DNA from: Pedobacter cryophilus
GTDB taxonomy: Bacteria; Bacteroidota; Bacteroidia; Sphingobacteriales; Sphingobacteriaceae
Direction of reading: 5' to 3'
NCBI RefSeq assembly: GCF_005116455.1
Contig: NZ_SWBP01000002.1
Span: 806,001-870,000, forward strand
Length of the DNA stretch: 64,000 bases
In this document: positions 8,364-16,257 of the stretch, piece by piece
Layout of the letters: each line of letters begins with the position of its first letter
How positions within the stretch are numbered: position 1 is the first letter of the stretch
Program-made: the position numbers and the translations under genes
The notes under the pieces: model-generated
Database searches by the model: none
What the model was told of the DNA's origin: nothing
The model's input: the letters and a program-made list of their open reading frames with translations, nothing else

Positions 8364-8900
8364 TTACGTATAAGGATGTGGCGTTGCTATCTTAACGGCG
8401 ACTATATAAATAAGCAATGGCAAAATCATGAACTGCAGAACCGGAGAAAGTCCAACATTTACAACAGAGATTATTGGCATACTTTCGGCATAGCTCCAAG
8501 TGCCAATTGATAAATGCCTAGTTTCTGCCAGGACTGCACCTATTCCGCCTGCCAGAACCAAAAAAGCAATTCTGCTTGGGTTTAAGTTTTGGATCCAAAG
8601 CGCATTTTTATAAATCATACCAAATCCAAAATAAATCAGCAATACCATTATGGCATCAGCTACCGAAGCTAATAAGCAAAAAAGAATGTGGCTCCATATA
8701 TATACCCCTTCTAAATACAAAGGAATCTGCAAAATCTCCCAGACAGCATTCAGCAGAAATGCAGCTAATATTATGGTAAGCACATAGCGTTTAAAAATCT
8801 TTTTTTGAGTAGTCTTTCGCAGTAAAATAACATAAAACAGAATGCTAAGTGATATAGCTATCAAAGGAATCACGACGATTGAAAATGACGAACTCTGCAT
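8364..8900 (-). CDS. Unknown five-helix membrane protein
   Basis: 178 aa with about five membrane segments (IPLIAISLSILFYVILL, YVLTIILAAFLLNAVWEIL, a middle pair around LLASVADAIMVLLIYFGF, and a C-terminal SPVLQFMILPLLIYIVAV). Conserved-looking polar spots inside the membrane are NAVWEILQIPLY and AETRHLSIGTWSY. No family is recognised. It lies just past the copper-storage gene on the same strand, with about 80 bp between, so the two may be cotranscribed. A role in metal handling is only suggested by position. Confidence 0.6.
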   Translation of the reverse strand: MQSSSFSIVVIPLIAISLSILFYVILLRKTTQKKIFKRYVLTIILAAFLLNAVWEILQIPLYLEGVYIWSHILFCLLASVADAIMVLLIYFGFGMIYKNALWIQNLNPSRIAFLVLAGGIGAVLAETRHLSIGTWSYAESMPIISVVNVGLSPVLQFMILPLLIYIVAVKIATPHPYT

Positions 8901-8980
8901 ATACTGGGAGGTTTAAAGTTAGTTGGGGAACAAAAGATGATTGTCTGCAAGGAAAAAGCAGACAATCATCATCAAGCATT

Positions 8981-9325
8981 TTAAGCAGCTTTTGCTATTT
9001 GTTCGCAAGCCTCGGCACATCTGCGACAAGCTTCAGCGCACTCTTTACAATGTTCCATACCCATTTCGGCGTGTTTTTCGCACTCATCCGCACAGGTATT
9101 ACAAGCATCGGCACAAATTTTACACAGTACTTTACTGTAGTTACTGCCCAAACTCATCAATTCGGCAGCAGAACGACATAAGGCAGCACATTCCATATCT
9201 GATTGGATGCACTTAGCCATCATTTTAACATTGTCTTCTTTTAAACATTCTGTTGCACAGTGATTACACGCCATCATACAGGCCAAACAGGCATCAATAC
9301 ATTCTTTGATTTTTTGATTTGTCAT
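8981..9325 (-). CDS. Four-helix bundle copper-storage protein (Csp-like)
   Basis: 114 aa and extremely Cys-rich: the repeated pattern CxxC/CxxxC along four amphipathic helices (CIDACLACMMACNHCATEC, CIQSDMECAALC, CKICADACNTCADEC, CKECAEACRRCAEAC) is diagnostic of the Csp/DUF326 family. These bundles line their core with Cys thiolates and hold many Cu(I) ions. There is no signal peptide, so it resembles the cytosolic Csp3 branch that protects against or stores cytosolic copper. It lies between the AraC regulator and the membrane protein, all on the minus strand. Confidence 0.9.
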   Translation of the reverse strand: MTNQKIKECIDACLACMMACNHCATECLKEDNVKMMAKCIQSDMECAALCRSAAELMSLGSNYSKVLCKICADACNTCADECEKHAEMGMEHCKECAEACRRCAEACEQIAKAA

Positions 9326-9428
9326 AATTTTACTTGTTTAAAATAGTTAAATATTTATTTATGTTATTTGAAATAACCAATTATATGCTCCGACGATAGC
9401 AGGTTGCCCTAATAATCGGAGAAAAAAA

Positions 9429-9992
9429 TTATACTTTATCCAAAGGTTTACGTTTATTAACTTCTGTAGCCTTAAATTCTCTCGGAGATTGCCCAGTAAC
9501 TGCTTTAAACTGATTAGAAAGGTGCGAATTACTACTATAGCCCATTTTCCAAGCAATTTCATTAAGGTTGAGTTCTCCGTATTGAAGCAGTTCTTTTACT
9601 TTTTCAATTTTTTGCTGGATAATAAATTTTTCTACGGTAATGCCTTCACTATCCGAAAACAGACGACTCAAATAGCTGTAGTCTTTATGCAATTGCTCGG
9701 TAAGCGCCTGGCTAAAGTTGACATGAAGTTCTGGCGATTCTGAATGATGTATAAGTTCTATAATTACATTACGCATACGCTCAATTAGCTTGTCTTTATC
9801 CTTTTCAATCAACTCAAATCCGAGTATGTTGAGAGAAGAAGCAATTTCACTTAACTTACTTTCTGAAGGATCAGGAGAAACAACTGCCGTACCCAAAGAA
9901 ATTTCTGCAACTTGTAAATCCATGTGCTCTAATTGTTGCTTAACAACCAGAATGCAACGATCACAAACCATGTTTTTTATATTTAATAACAT
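9429..9992 (-). CDS. AraC-family regulator with N-terminal HMA-like CxxC domain
   Basis: 187 aa. Residues 1-65 fold-match a heavy-metal-associated domain: LLNIKNMVCDRCILVVKQQLE carries the CxxC metal motif, followed by a GFELIEKD end as in HMA chaperones. Residues from about 80 form an AraC DNA-binding domain with two helix-turn-helix units (LNEIAWKMGYSSNSHLSNQFKAVTGQSPREFK). It plausibly senses copper or a related soft metal directly and activates the neighbouring copper genes. It is transcribed alone downstream of the copA-chaperone unit, with a terminator between. The sensor role is inference from the domain fusion. Confidence 0.8.
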   Translation of the reverse strand: MLLNIKNMVCDRCILVVKQQLEHMDLQVAEISLGTAVVSPDPSESKLSEIASSLNILGFELIEKDKDKLIERMRNVIIELIHHSESPELHVNFSQALTEQLHKDYSYLSRLFSDSEGITVEKFIIQQKIEKVKELLQYGELNLNEIAWKMGYSSNSHLSNQFKAVTGQSPREFKATEVNKRKPLDKV

Positions 9993-10111
9993 TTTATTTT
10001 AAGATAATTAGCGTAAAATAAGCAAGGATAAAAACAACCTAATCAATTTTTTATGTCGAAAACGCACCGTTCGCAAGCATAGTCTAATTTATAGGAAAAT
10101 CGTTTAAACAA

Positions 10112-10148
10112 AGCAAACATCAAGCCGAATGCCGACCTGATGTTTGCT
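10112..10148 (-). terminator. Terminator of the copA-chaperone operon
   Basis: A perfect 11-bp stem (AGCAAACATCA at 10112-10122 with TGATGTTTGCT at 10138-10148) lies 16 bp past the chaperone stop. On the minus strand it is followed by a T-rich TTTGTTTAAA. Confidence 0.7.
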
Positions 10149-10164
10149 GGAAAAATGGGTTTAA

Positions 10165-10377
10165 CTATAGCGTTTCTGCCGTATAGCCCGCACCTTTAAG
10201 GGTGTCAATAACCTTTTGACCTTCTAGACCAGTCCCACTCTCTACGGTCAATACCTTATCTGGATTTTGGGTGTCAACTTCCCACTTATCCACACCAGAA
10301 AGATTATTTAAGTGGGGAGTTACTGCATTGATGCATCCACCGCATTTAATGTTGGTTTTAAATTTTAATGTTTCCAT
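10165..10377 (-). CDS. Copper chaperone, heavy-metal-associated domain (CopZ-like)
   Basis: 70 aa, a single HMA domain of normal length with the metal loop IKCGGCINAV (CxxC) near residue 11 and a GAGYTAETL end. It would carry Cu(I) in the cytosol and hand it to the HMA domain of the CopA ATPase encoded 21 bp upstream in the same operon. The loop has G rather than M-T before the first Cys, a variation common in Bacteroidota CopZ relatives. Confidence 0.85.
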   Translation of the reverse strand: METLKFKTNIKCGGCINAVTPHLNNLSGVDKWEVDTQNPDKVLTVESGTGLEGQKVIDTLKGAGYTAETL

Positions 10378-10398
10378 GATTTTTTGTTTTATTGATTG

Positions 10399-12633
10399 TT
10401 AAATTAATTTGTAAAATTTTAATCGAAGACTGTTGCTTACTACAGATACAGAACTTAGCGCCATCGCCGCTCCGGCAATCATCGGGTTCAGTAAAAACCC
10501 ATTTATCGGATACAAAATTCCCGCTGCAATAGGGATACCGATTAGGTTATAAATAAATGCCCAAAATAGGTTTTGCCTGATGGTACGCACTGTCAGTCGG
10601 GATAAGCGTATCGCTTTTGGCACCTGAATCAAATCTGAAGACACCAATGTGATTTTGGCTACATCAATTGCTATATCAGAACCTTTTCCCATCGCAATGG
10701 AAACATCAGCCTGTGCCAATGCTTGGCTGTCGTTAATTCCATCTCCAATCATGGCAACAACTTTTCCTTGCTTTTGTAGCTCTTGAACAAAATCAGCCTT
10801 GTCGGATGGCAAAACTTCTGCTTTGAACTCCGCAATTCCTACTTGCTTAGCAACCGCAGCTGCAGTTTGCTGATTGTCGCCGGTAAGCATATACACCGCA
10901 ATGCCTTGGTGTAATAATTCTTGTACCGCTTTTGCAGAACCTTCCTTAATTTGATCTGCGATGGCAACAATGGCGATCATTTGGGTTTTATCTGTAAAAT
11001 AGATAACCGTTTTAGCCTGTTGCTGTAACGCATTAACTTTGTTTTGTAGATCCTCGGGTACAATAATTTCCAGGTCTTTCAAAATTTTATGACTGCCTGC
11101 CCAATAAGTTTGGCCATCAAAAACGGCTTTCACACCTTTGCCAGTCAAACTTTCAAACTCGCTTACTTGTAGCGTAGCATTGCTTTCAGCCTTCAAATGT
11201 TTAACAATAGCTTCCGCAAGCGGATGTTCGGATTGCTGTTCCAAGCTGAAAAATATCTTTGTCAGGATTTGCTGGTTATTTTGCGAATCTCCCAACCAGA
11301 TCAGTTCAGTTACTTCGGGCGTACCTTTAGTCAACGTTCCTGTTTTATCCAGTACCACTGCATTTACTTTATGTCCAGATTCTAATGCTTCCGCGTCTTT
11401 AATTAGGATTCCGTTTTCTGCACCTTTGCCAATACCCACCATAATAGCTGTGGGCGTTGCAAGTCCTAAGGCACATGGGCAGGCAATTACCAATACGGTT
11501 ACCATAGCAAGCAAACCATGCGTAAAGGCATTTTCTCCACCAACCAGCACCCAAGTCAACAGTGTAAGCAAAGCAATAGCCATCACGATAGGAACAAATA
11601 TCCCAGCAATTTTATCCACCAGTTTTTGTACGGGAGCTTTTGAGCCTTGCGCATCCTGCACCATTTTAATAATCTGTGCAAGCATCGTTTCTCCGCCTAC
11701 TTTTTCGGCAGTAAAACGGAAGCTTCCTTTTTGATTGATGGTACCTGCAAAAACTTTGTCGCCCTTGTTTTTTGCGACAGCCACAGGCTCTCCGGAAATC
11801 ATGCTTTCATCCACGTAAGAACTGCCCTGATAAACCTCTCCATCAACCGGGATTTTTTCTCCGGAGCGTACCAATAGCTGGTCGTTGATATGCACATCTG
11901 AAATGGGTATTTCTTTTTCGCCAGCTTCAGTAATTACCAGCACCGTTTTAGGTTGCAGGCCAATCAGCTTTTTTATGGCAGAAGAGGTGTTGGATTTTGC
12001 CCGCTCTTCCAATAGTTTGCCCAGCATAATAAAAACGATTACCACGGCAGCAGCTTCAAAATAAACATGTGGATGCAAACCACGGCGATGCCAAAACTCA
12101 GGGTTTAAGGTATTAAACACACTAAATAAATAGGCAATGCCCGTACTTAAGGCAACCAATGTGTCCATATTAGCCCTGCTGTGGTGGGCTTGCTTAAAAG
12201 CACCAATAAAGAAGCTTTTCCCGAATACAAACAAAACGGGTGTGGTTAAAGCCCACATATAATAGTTCCCCCATTTCATATCCATGAAAAACATACCTAT
12301 GATGACTACTGGTAAAGTTAAAATCGCTGCTGCGATGATTCGCTTTTTGAGCGTCTGGTAATTGCTGCGTTGTGCTTCTTCCTGTTTTTCTTTACCGCTT
12401 TCAGCGTCAAGTATCAGATCATAACCGATAGCCTGAAGCGCCTCTTGAAAATCAGATGGCTGGATTTGGTCAGGGTAATAAGAAATTTTAACGGACTGGG
12501 TGGCGTAATTTACCGCTGCACTGTCAACTCCACTTTGTGAAGAAATCATACTTTCCACACTGGCTGCACAGGCAGCACAGGTCATCCCTAATACCGGGAG
12601 CGAAAGGGTGGCTATATTTTTTTCTTTGTTCAT
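10399..12633 (-). CDS. copA: Cu(I)-exporting P1B-1-type ATPase CopA
   Basis: 744 aa. One N-terminal HMA domain (LGMTCAACAASVES) is followed by eight membrane segments with the transmembrane metal motif CPCALGLATP (about 386), the phosphorylation site DKTGTLTKG (about 428), the HP motif (SEHPLAEAI) and the hinge GDGINDSQAL (about 632). The C-terminal N and SS pattern (AMALSSVSVVSNS) is also present. CPC is typical of Cu+/Ag+ export across the inner membrane. A TTG at 12654 could start a longer form, but the ATG at 12633 fits the family. GDGINDSQAL replaces the usual GDGINDAPAL, a conservative change. It is cotranscribed with the chaperone. Confidence 0.92.
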   Translation of the reverse strand: MNKEKNIATLSLPVLGMTCAACAASVESMISSQSGVDSAAVNYATQSVKISYYPDQIQPSDFQEALQAIGYDLILDAESGKEKQEEAQRSNYQTLKKRIIAAAILTLPVVIIGMFFMDMKWGNYYMWALTTPVLFVFGKSFFIGAFKQAHHSRANMDTLVALSTGIAYLFSVFNTLNPEFWHRRGLHPHVYFEAAAVVIVFIMLGKLLEERAKSNTSSAIKKLIGLQPKTVLVITEAGEKEIPISDVHINDQLLVRSGEKIPVDGEVYQGSSYVDESMISGEPVAVAKNKGDKVFAGTINQKGSFRFTAEKVGGETMLAQIIKMVQDAQGSKAPVQKLVDKIAGIFVPIVMAIALLTLLTWVLVGGENAFTHGLLAMVTVLVIACPCALGLATPTAIMVGIGKGAENGILIKDAEALESGHKVNAVVLDKTGTLTKGTPEVTELIWLGDSQNNQQILTKIFFSLEQQSEHPLAEAIVKHLKAESNATLQVSEFESLTGKGVKAVFDGQTYWAGSHKILKDLEIIVPEDLQNKVNALQQQAKTVIYFTDKTQMIAIVAIADQIKEGSAKAVQELLHQGIAVYMLTGDNQQTAAAVAKQVGIAEFKAEVLPSDKADFVQELQKQGKVVAMIGDGINDSQALAQADVSIAMGKGSDIAIDVAKITLVSSDLIQVPKAIRLSRLTVRTIRQNLFWAFIYNLIGIPIAAGILYPINGFLLNPMIAGAAMALSSVSVVSNSLRLKFYKLI

Positions 12634-12651
12634 TTTAATCTTTTTGATAAA

Positions 12652-12659
12652 CAAAGATA
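12652..12659 (-). promoter_or_regulatory. Candidate -7 box upstream of copA
   Basis: On the minus strand TATCTTTG matches the Bacteroidota -7 element TAnnTTTG and lies 18 bp before the ATG. No clear TTTG is found at the expected -33 position, so confidence is limited; an activator such as the AraC regulator could compensate. Confidence 0.4.
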
Positions 12660-13049
12660 GTTGAGACGGCTGCCTGCATTCTTACAGGATTTCGATAAAA
12701 ATATGTATGATTTTGTATATTATTTCCCTAACAAAGGTTTTGTTTTGGCGTAATTATTGTTTTTTTTTATCCAAACGGATATTAGGCTAAGCCATAAAAT
12801 GGAAATTACATTTCGAGATTTGCACAGCCCATAATCCCATTTCCGATAGCATTCGTTTAGACGGACTTGAAACACCGATAAAGAATACCGTTTAAACACC
12901 ACTTACATTTTAGGTAAAATTTGGTGTTTCTGGTAACTAGGATGGTGATTACGGTTGGGGAGCGGGTTTAAGAATTATTTATTAAATATATTATCAAACA
13001 TAAAGTATAAAATCATGGAGAATAATCATTCAAACACAGAAAAAAAGGC
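12660..13049. other. Intergenic region between copA and the DUF305 gene
   Basis: About 390 bp between divergent genes. A 60-codon minus-strand frame (12720-12902) is present but has no recognisable protein character. Bases 13015-13049 appear to be the out-of-frame beginning of the DUF305 gene (see that entry). I see no tRNA, no strong hairpin and no operator palindrome. Confidence 0.4.
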
Positions 13050-13490
13050 ATGGGCTACCGAAAATTTGCCTTAACCATGGGTATTTCATTTATAGTGATG
13101 TACTTTATCATGTTCATCAACATTGTGGATATCAATCATTTTTATATCAGCCTTAACCGTATTTATATGGCTCTCTTAATGGTAAGCCCAATGGCTATTA
13201 TTATGCTTTTGATGATGGGTGAAATGTATCCGAATAAGAAGATGAATAAAGCCATTATTATAGGAAGTATAGTGGTTTTCGGAGTAGTGCTTACAGCTTT
13301 AAGAACCCAAACGACTGTTGGAGATGAACAGTATATGAAAGCCATGATACCTCACCATTCATCGGCTATAATGACCAGTCAAAACGCCAATATTAAAGAC
13401 CCAGAAGTAAGGAAATTGGCGGATGATATCATTAAAGCACAAAAGAAAGAAATTGCGGAGATGAAAGCCATACTGGCAAGGATGAAATAA
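13050..13490 (+). CDS. DUF305 membrane protein, possible frameshift at its start
   Basis: 146 aa from the ATG at 13050. Three hydrophobic helices are followed by a DUF305 domain with the signature GDEQYMKAMIPHHSSAIMTS and a helical tail. DUF305 proteins are ferritin-like-fold proteins often found in copper and redox loci. Upstream, an ATG at 13015 begins MENNHSNTEKKAW in another frame and stops soon after. Adding one base to the run of seven A residues at about 13037-13043 would fuse MENNHSNTEKKG to MGYRKFAL and restore a longer N-terminus. The shorter start keeps all membrane segments, so the protein may still be functional. Confidence 0.75.
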   Translation: MGYRKFALTMGISFIVMYFIMFINIVDINHFYISLNRIYMALLMVSPMAIIMLLMMGEMYPNKKMNKAIIIGSIVVFGVVLTALRTQTTVGDEQYMKAMIPHHSSAIMTSQNANIKDPEVRKLADDIIKAQKKEIAEMKAILARMK

Positions 13491-13553
13491 ATTGACTTTA
13501 GATTAACGGTAAGAACGAAAAAAAAGTTAAAGCAAACTTAATAGACATTAATT

Positions 13554-13599
13554 ATAATAACACATATCACTTTTAAAAGTGATATGTGTTATTATTTTT
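13554..13599. terminator. Long perfect palindrome, bidirectional terminator
   Basis: A 21-bp perfect inverted repeat (13554-13574 with 13575-13595, centre TTTT|AAAA, containing CACATATCAC/GTGATATGTG) is followed by a T run on the plus strand. It lies 60 bp past the DUF305 stop and would end that transcript. The long perfect dyad could also be a protein-binding site. Confidence 0.7.
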
Positions 13600-13768
13600 C
13601 ATCTAATTTAAATCATCTTTGAAAACAGGATTTTTATTTAATGAAAGTGCTTTTTCCATTGGAATGGATAAAGTGGACGGTGACCAATAATAATGCACTA
13701 AAAATATTAAACCTTAAAGATCTTTAATTTTAACACTATAGAAAATAGTATTCATAATCAAATAAACA

Positions 13769-15805
13769 ATGGATCACTCCAATATGGATCACAGTAAAAT
13801 GGATCATTCCAAAATGGATCATGATGCCATCCCAATGGGAATGGCTGGTCATGATCATCACAAAATGATGATTGCAGACTTTAAAAAACGATTCTGGCTG
13901 ACTTTGGTTCTTACAGGACCAATCCTGTTGATTTCGCCAATGATACAGGATTTTTTCAATTATAAGTTTTTGCTTCCGGGCAATCCCTACTTTCTTTTTG
14001 GTCTATCCAGCATCTTATATTTTTATGGTGGCTGGCCTTTTTTAAAAGGTTTATGGTCTGAAGTTAAAAAAGCTTCGCCGGGGATGATGACCTTAATTGC
14101 CATGGCTATTAGTGTCGCCTATTTTTATAGTTCGGCAACGGTTTTCGGTTTGCCCGGAGTAGATTTCTTTTGGGAACTGGCCACGCTGATTGCGATTATG
14201 CTTTTAGGTCATTGGATAGAAATGAAAAGTGTGCTGGGCGCTTCAAAAGCGTTGCAACTGTTAGTGAGTATGATGCCTGCGGAAGCACACCGAGTAAAGG
14301 GAGAAAGTGTAGAAGATATTAAGTTGGAAGATTTAATGAAAGATGATATCATCTTGGTAAAGCCCGGTGAAAAAGTGCCAGCTGATGGTATCATTACTGA
14401 AGGGAGTAGCTACTTAAACGAGTCTATGCTTACGGGCGAATCAAAACCAGTAAAGAAAGAGCTCAATGAAAAAGTAATTGGCGGGTCGATTAACGGTAAC
14501 GGCGTATTAAGGGTCAAGGTAGAACACACTGGTAAAGACAGTTACCTTAATAAGGTAATCAAAATGGTGGAAGATGCTCAAAAAACCAAATCCAAAATGC
14601 AGAATCTTTCAGACCGGGCTGCAAAATGGCTTACGTATGTTGCCTTAGTTGTAGGTTTTGGTACACTAGCTGTCTGGCTGATATTAGGTTTCCCTTTTGT
14701 GTATGCTTTAGAACGAATGGTTACGGTTATGGTTATTGCCTGTCCTCACGCCTTAGGCTTGGCTATACCTTTGGTAGTCGCAATCTCTACCGCAGTATCT
14801 GCACAAAACGGTTTATTGATACGCAATAGAACTGCGTTTGAAGAGTCACGTAAAATTTCCGTGTTGTTGTTTGATAAAACCGGAACACTTACAAAAGGAG
14901 ATTTTGGGGTAACACGAATACAATCTGTGGATAAGAGCTATTCTGATCAAGAAATCCTTCGTTTAGCCAGTGCTTTAGAGCAAAGCTCTGAGCACCCTAT
15001 TGCTGTGGGGATTTTAAAGAAAGTTAAAGATGAAAAAATTACCATACCACAACTTCAAAAATTTAACGCAATTACTGGTAAAGGGGTTGAGGCCAGCGTG
15101 GAAGGGAAAGATATAAAAGTGGTAAGCCCAGGATATTTAAGAGACGAGAAAATCAGCATTCCAGAAGATGCTTTTAGTGATGCCGCAGAAACGGTTGTAT
15201 TTGTTTTAGTTGAGGGAAAGCTTGCCGGATATATTGCCTTGGCAGATGAAATCAGACCTGAATCTGCGGAAGCAATTAAAATATTTAAAAAGAATAATAT
15301 TAAAGTCTTGATGGCAACTGGCGACAATGAAAAAACCGCAAAGGCTGTTAGCGATAAGCTTGGATTAGATGGATATTTTGCAGAAGTGCTTCCTCACAAA
15401 AAAGTGGAGATTGTAAAAGAACTACAAAGCAAAGGAGAGTTTGTTGCGATGACTGGTGACGGCGTTAATGATGCTCCAGCATTGGCGCAGGCTAATGTTG
15501 GAATTGCTGTGGGCTCCGGAACAGATGTAGCTGCCGAAACAGCAGATATTATTTTAGTAAATAGCAACCCGCAGGACATTGCAAACCTAATTCTTTTCGG
15601 AAAAGCGACCTATCAAAAAATGATTCAGAATTTGATTTGGGCAACTGGCTACAACATAATCGCCATTCCGCTTGCAGCAGGAGCACTTTATTCTTCAGGG
15701 TTTGTTTTAGGCCCTGCGATAGGAGCAGTATTCATGAGTTTAAGCACAATTATAGTGGCTATTAATGCACAGTTATTGAAAAGAAAAATTAGTAAAAAAG
15801 CATGA
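13769..15805 (+). CDS. copB: P1B-3-type copper/silver ATPase CopB
   Basis: 678 aa. The N-terminus is a Met/His metal-binding tail made of four MDHS/MDHD units, then GHDHHKMM, with no HMA domain. Eight membrane segments carry the CPH motif (VIACPHALGLAIPLV, about 321), DKTGTLTKG (about 368), SEHPIAVGI, and GDGVNDAPALAQ (about 564). CPH with a His/Met tail defines the P1B-3 subgroup, which exports Cu2+ or Cu+/Ag+. It complements the CPC-type CopA in the same region. Three successive ATGs are possible within the repeated tail; 13769 is the first and is preceded by an A-rich leader. Confidence 0.9.
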   Translation: MDHSNMDHSKMDHSKMDHDAIPMGMAGHDHHKMMIADFKKRFWLTLVLTGPILLISPMIQDFFNYKFLLPGNPYFLFGLSSILYFYGGWPFLKGLWSEVKKASPGMMTLIAMAISVAYFYSSATVFGLPGVDFFWELATLIAIMLLGHWIEMKSVLGASKALQLLVSMMPAEAHRVKGESVEDIKLEDLMKDDIILVKPGEKVPADGIITEGSSYLNESMLTGESKPVKKELNEKVIGGSINGNGVLRVKVEHTGKDSYLNKVIKMVEDAQKTKSKMQNLSDRAAKWLTYVALVVGFGTLAVWLILGFPFVYALERMVTVMVIACPHALGLAIPLVVAISTAVSAQNGLLIRNRTAFEESRKISVLLFDKTGTLTKGDFGVTRIQSVDKSYSDQEILRLASALEQSSEHPIAVGILKKVKDEKITIPQLQKFNAITGKGVEASVEGKDIKVVSPGYLRDEKISIPEDAFSDAAETVVFVLVEGKLAGYIALADEIRPESAEAIKIFKKNNIKVLMATGDNEKTAKAVSDKLGLDGYFAEVLPHKKVEIVKELQSKGEFVAMTGDGVNDAPALAQANVGIAVGSGTDVAAETADIILVNSNPQDIANLILFGKATYQKMIQNLIWATGYNIIAIPLAAGALYSSGFVLGPAIGAVFMSLSTIIVAINAQLLKRKISKKA

Positions 15806-15825
15806 CATAATTGAATAATTACCGA

Positions 15826-15842
15826 GTACATTTTTTATGTAC
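15826..15842 (+). terminator. Weak hairpin after copB
   Basis: GTACAT, a five-T loop, then ATGTAC forms a 6-bp hairpin about 20 bp after the copB stop. No T tail follows, so a terminator role is doubtful. Confidence 0.3.
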
Positions 15843-15947
15843 AGGTCGCGGTGATCATAATTTTGTAGAAGGTAGATTCAAGTAATAAATAAAGTGATTA
15901 AAAGATCATCTCAGCATCTCTTTGGTAATGAATAGTTATTAAATGTA

Positions 15948-15978
15948 TTGTTAAATGGGATCATTAATAGTATCTTTG
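15948..15978 (+). promoter_or_regulatory. Bacteroidota consensus promoter with no gene directly behind it
   Basis: TTG at 15948-15950, a 20-bp spacer and TATCTTTG at 15971-15978 match the Bacteroidota -33/-7 promoter at ideal spacing. Transcription would start near 15985 and meet the terminator at 16109-16150, with no reading frame between. It may drive a small RNA of about 160 nt or be an outward promoter at the element end. The remaining bases from 15806 to 16257 hold only the tRNA-like fragment and the terminator. Confidence 0.5.
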
Positions 15979-16068
15979 GAACAACAAATAGGATGAGAAC
16001 CAAAAGGTTACCCGTATTTGGATTGAAGCTTTAACGAGCTGAAATAAAGATATTTAGAGATAAGGATA

Positions 16069-16087
16069 CAAATCCTGCCATCCCGAC
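16069..16087 (+). other. 3' fragment resembling tRNA-Pro; candidate attachment site (attR)
   Basis: CAAATCCTGCCATCCCGAC reads like the T-arm 3' strand, acceptor strand and discriminator of a tRNA whose 5' end would be CGGGATG, as in bacterial tRNA-Pro. No 5' half (anticodon arm or GGGATG start) is found upstream. It is followed after 22 bp by a strong terminator, as a tRNA would be. The copper genes end just before it and the sugar locus begins just after, so it is a natural candidate for the right attachment site of an integrated element. The intact tRNA would lie outside the window. Confidence 0.5.
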
Positions 16088-16108
16088 TGACAACAGTCAA
16101 AATAGTTT

Positions 16109-16150
16109 AAAAACCCGAAAATCTTAAATATTTTCGGGTTTTTTGTTTTT
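16109..16150 (+). terminator. Strong intrinsic terminator
   Basis: A 14-bp perfect stem (AAAAACCCGAAAAT at 16109-16122 with its complement at 16130-16143) has a 7-nt loop and a T-rich tail TTTTGTTTTT. It probably belonged to the tRNA whose 3' end is seen just upstream. Confidence 0.85.
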
Positions 16151-16257
16151 AGTCTTACCAAGAAATGCTGCCTTTTAGAAATCAAATATGTTTCAAACTG
16201 CTTATTGCGTAAAAAAATCTAAAAGAGGATGTAAATTCTTTTTATAACTTTATTTCG

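Noticed and set aside
12720-12902. A 60-codon minus-strand open frame between copA and the DUF305 gene
   Set aside because: No recognisable motif, no leader, and unusual composition for this genome; treated as chance.
1618-16015. Shared 9-mer GGTTACCCG near 1620 and near 16010 as possible element direct repeats
   Set aside because: The match does not extend on either side; a 9-base match in this length is expected by chance.
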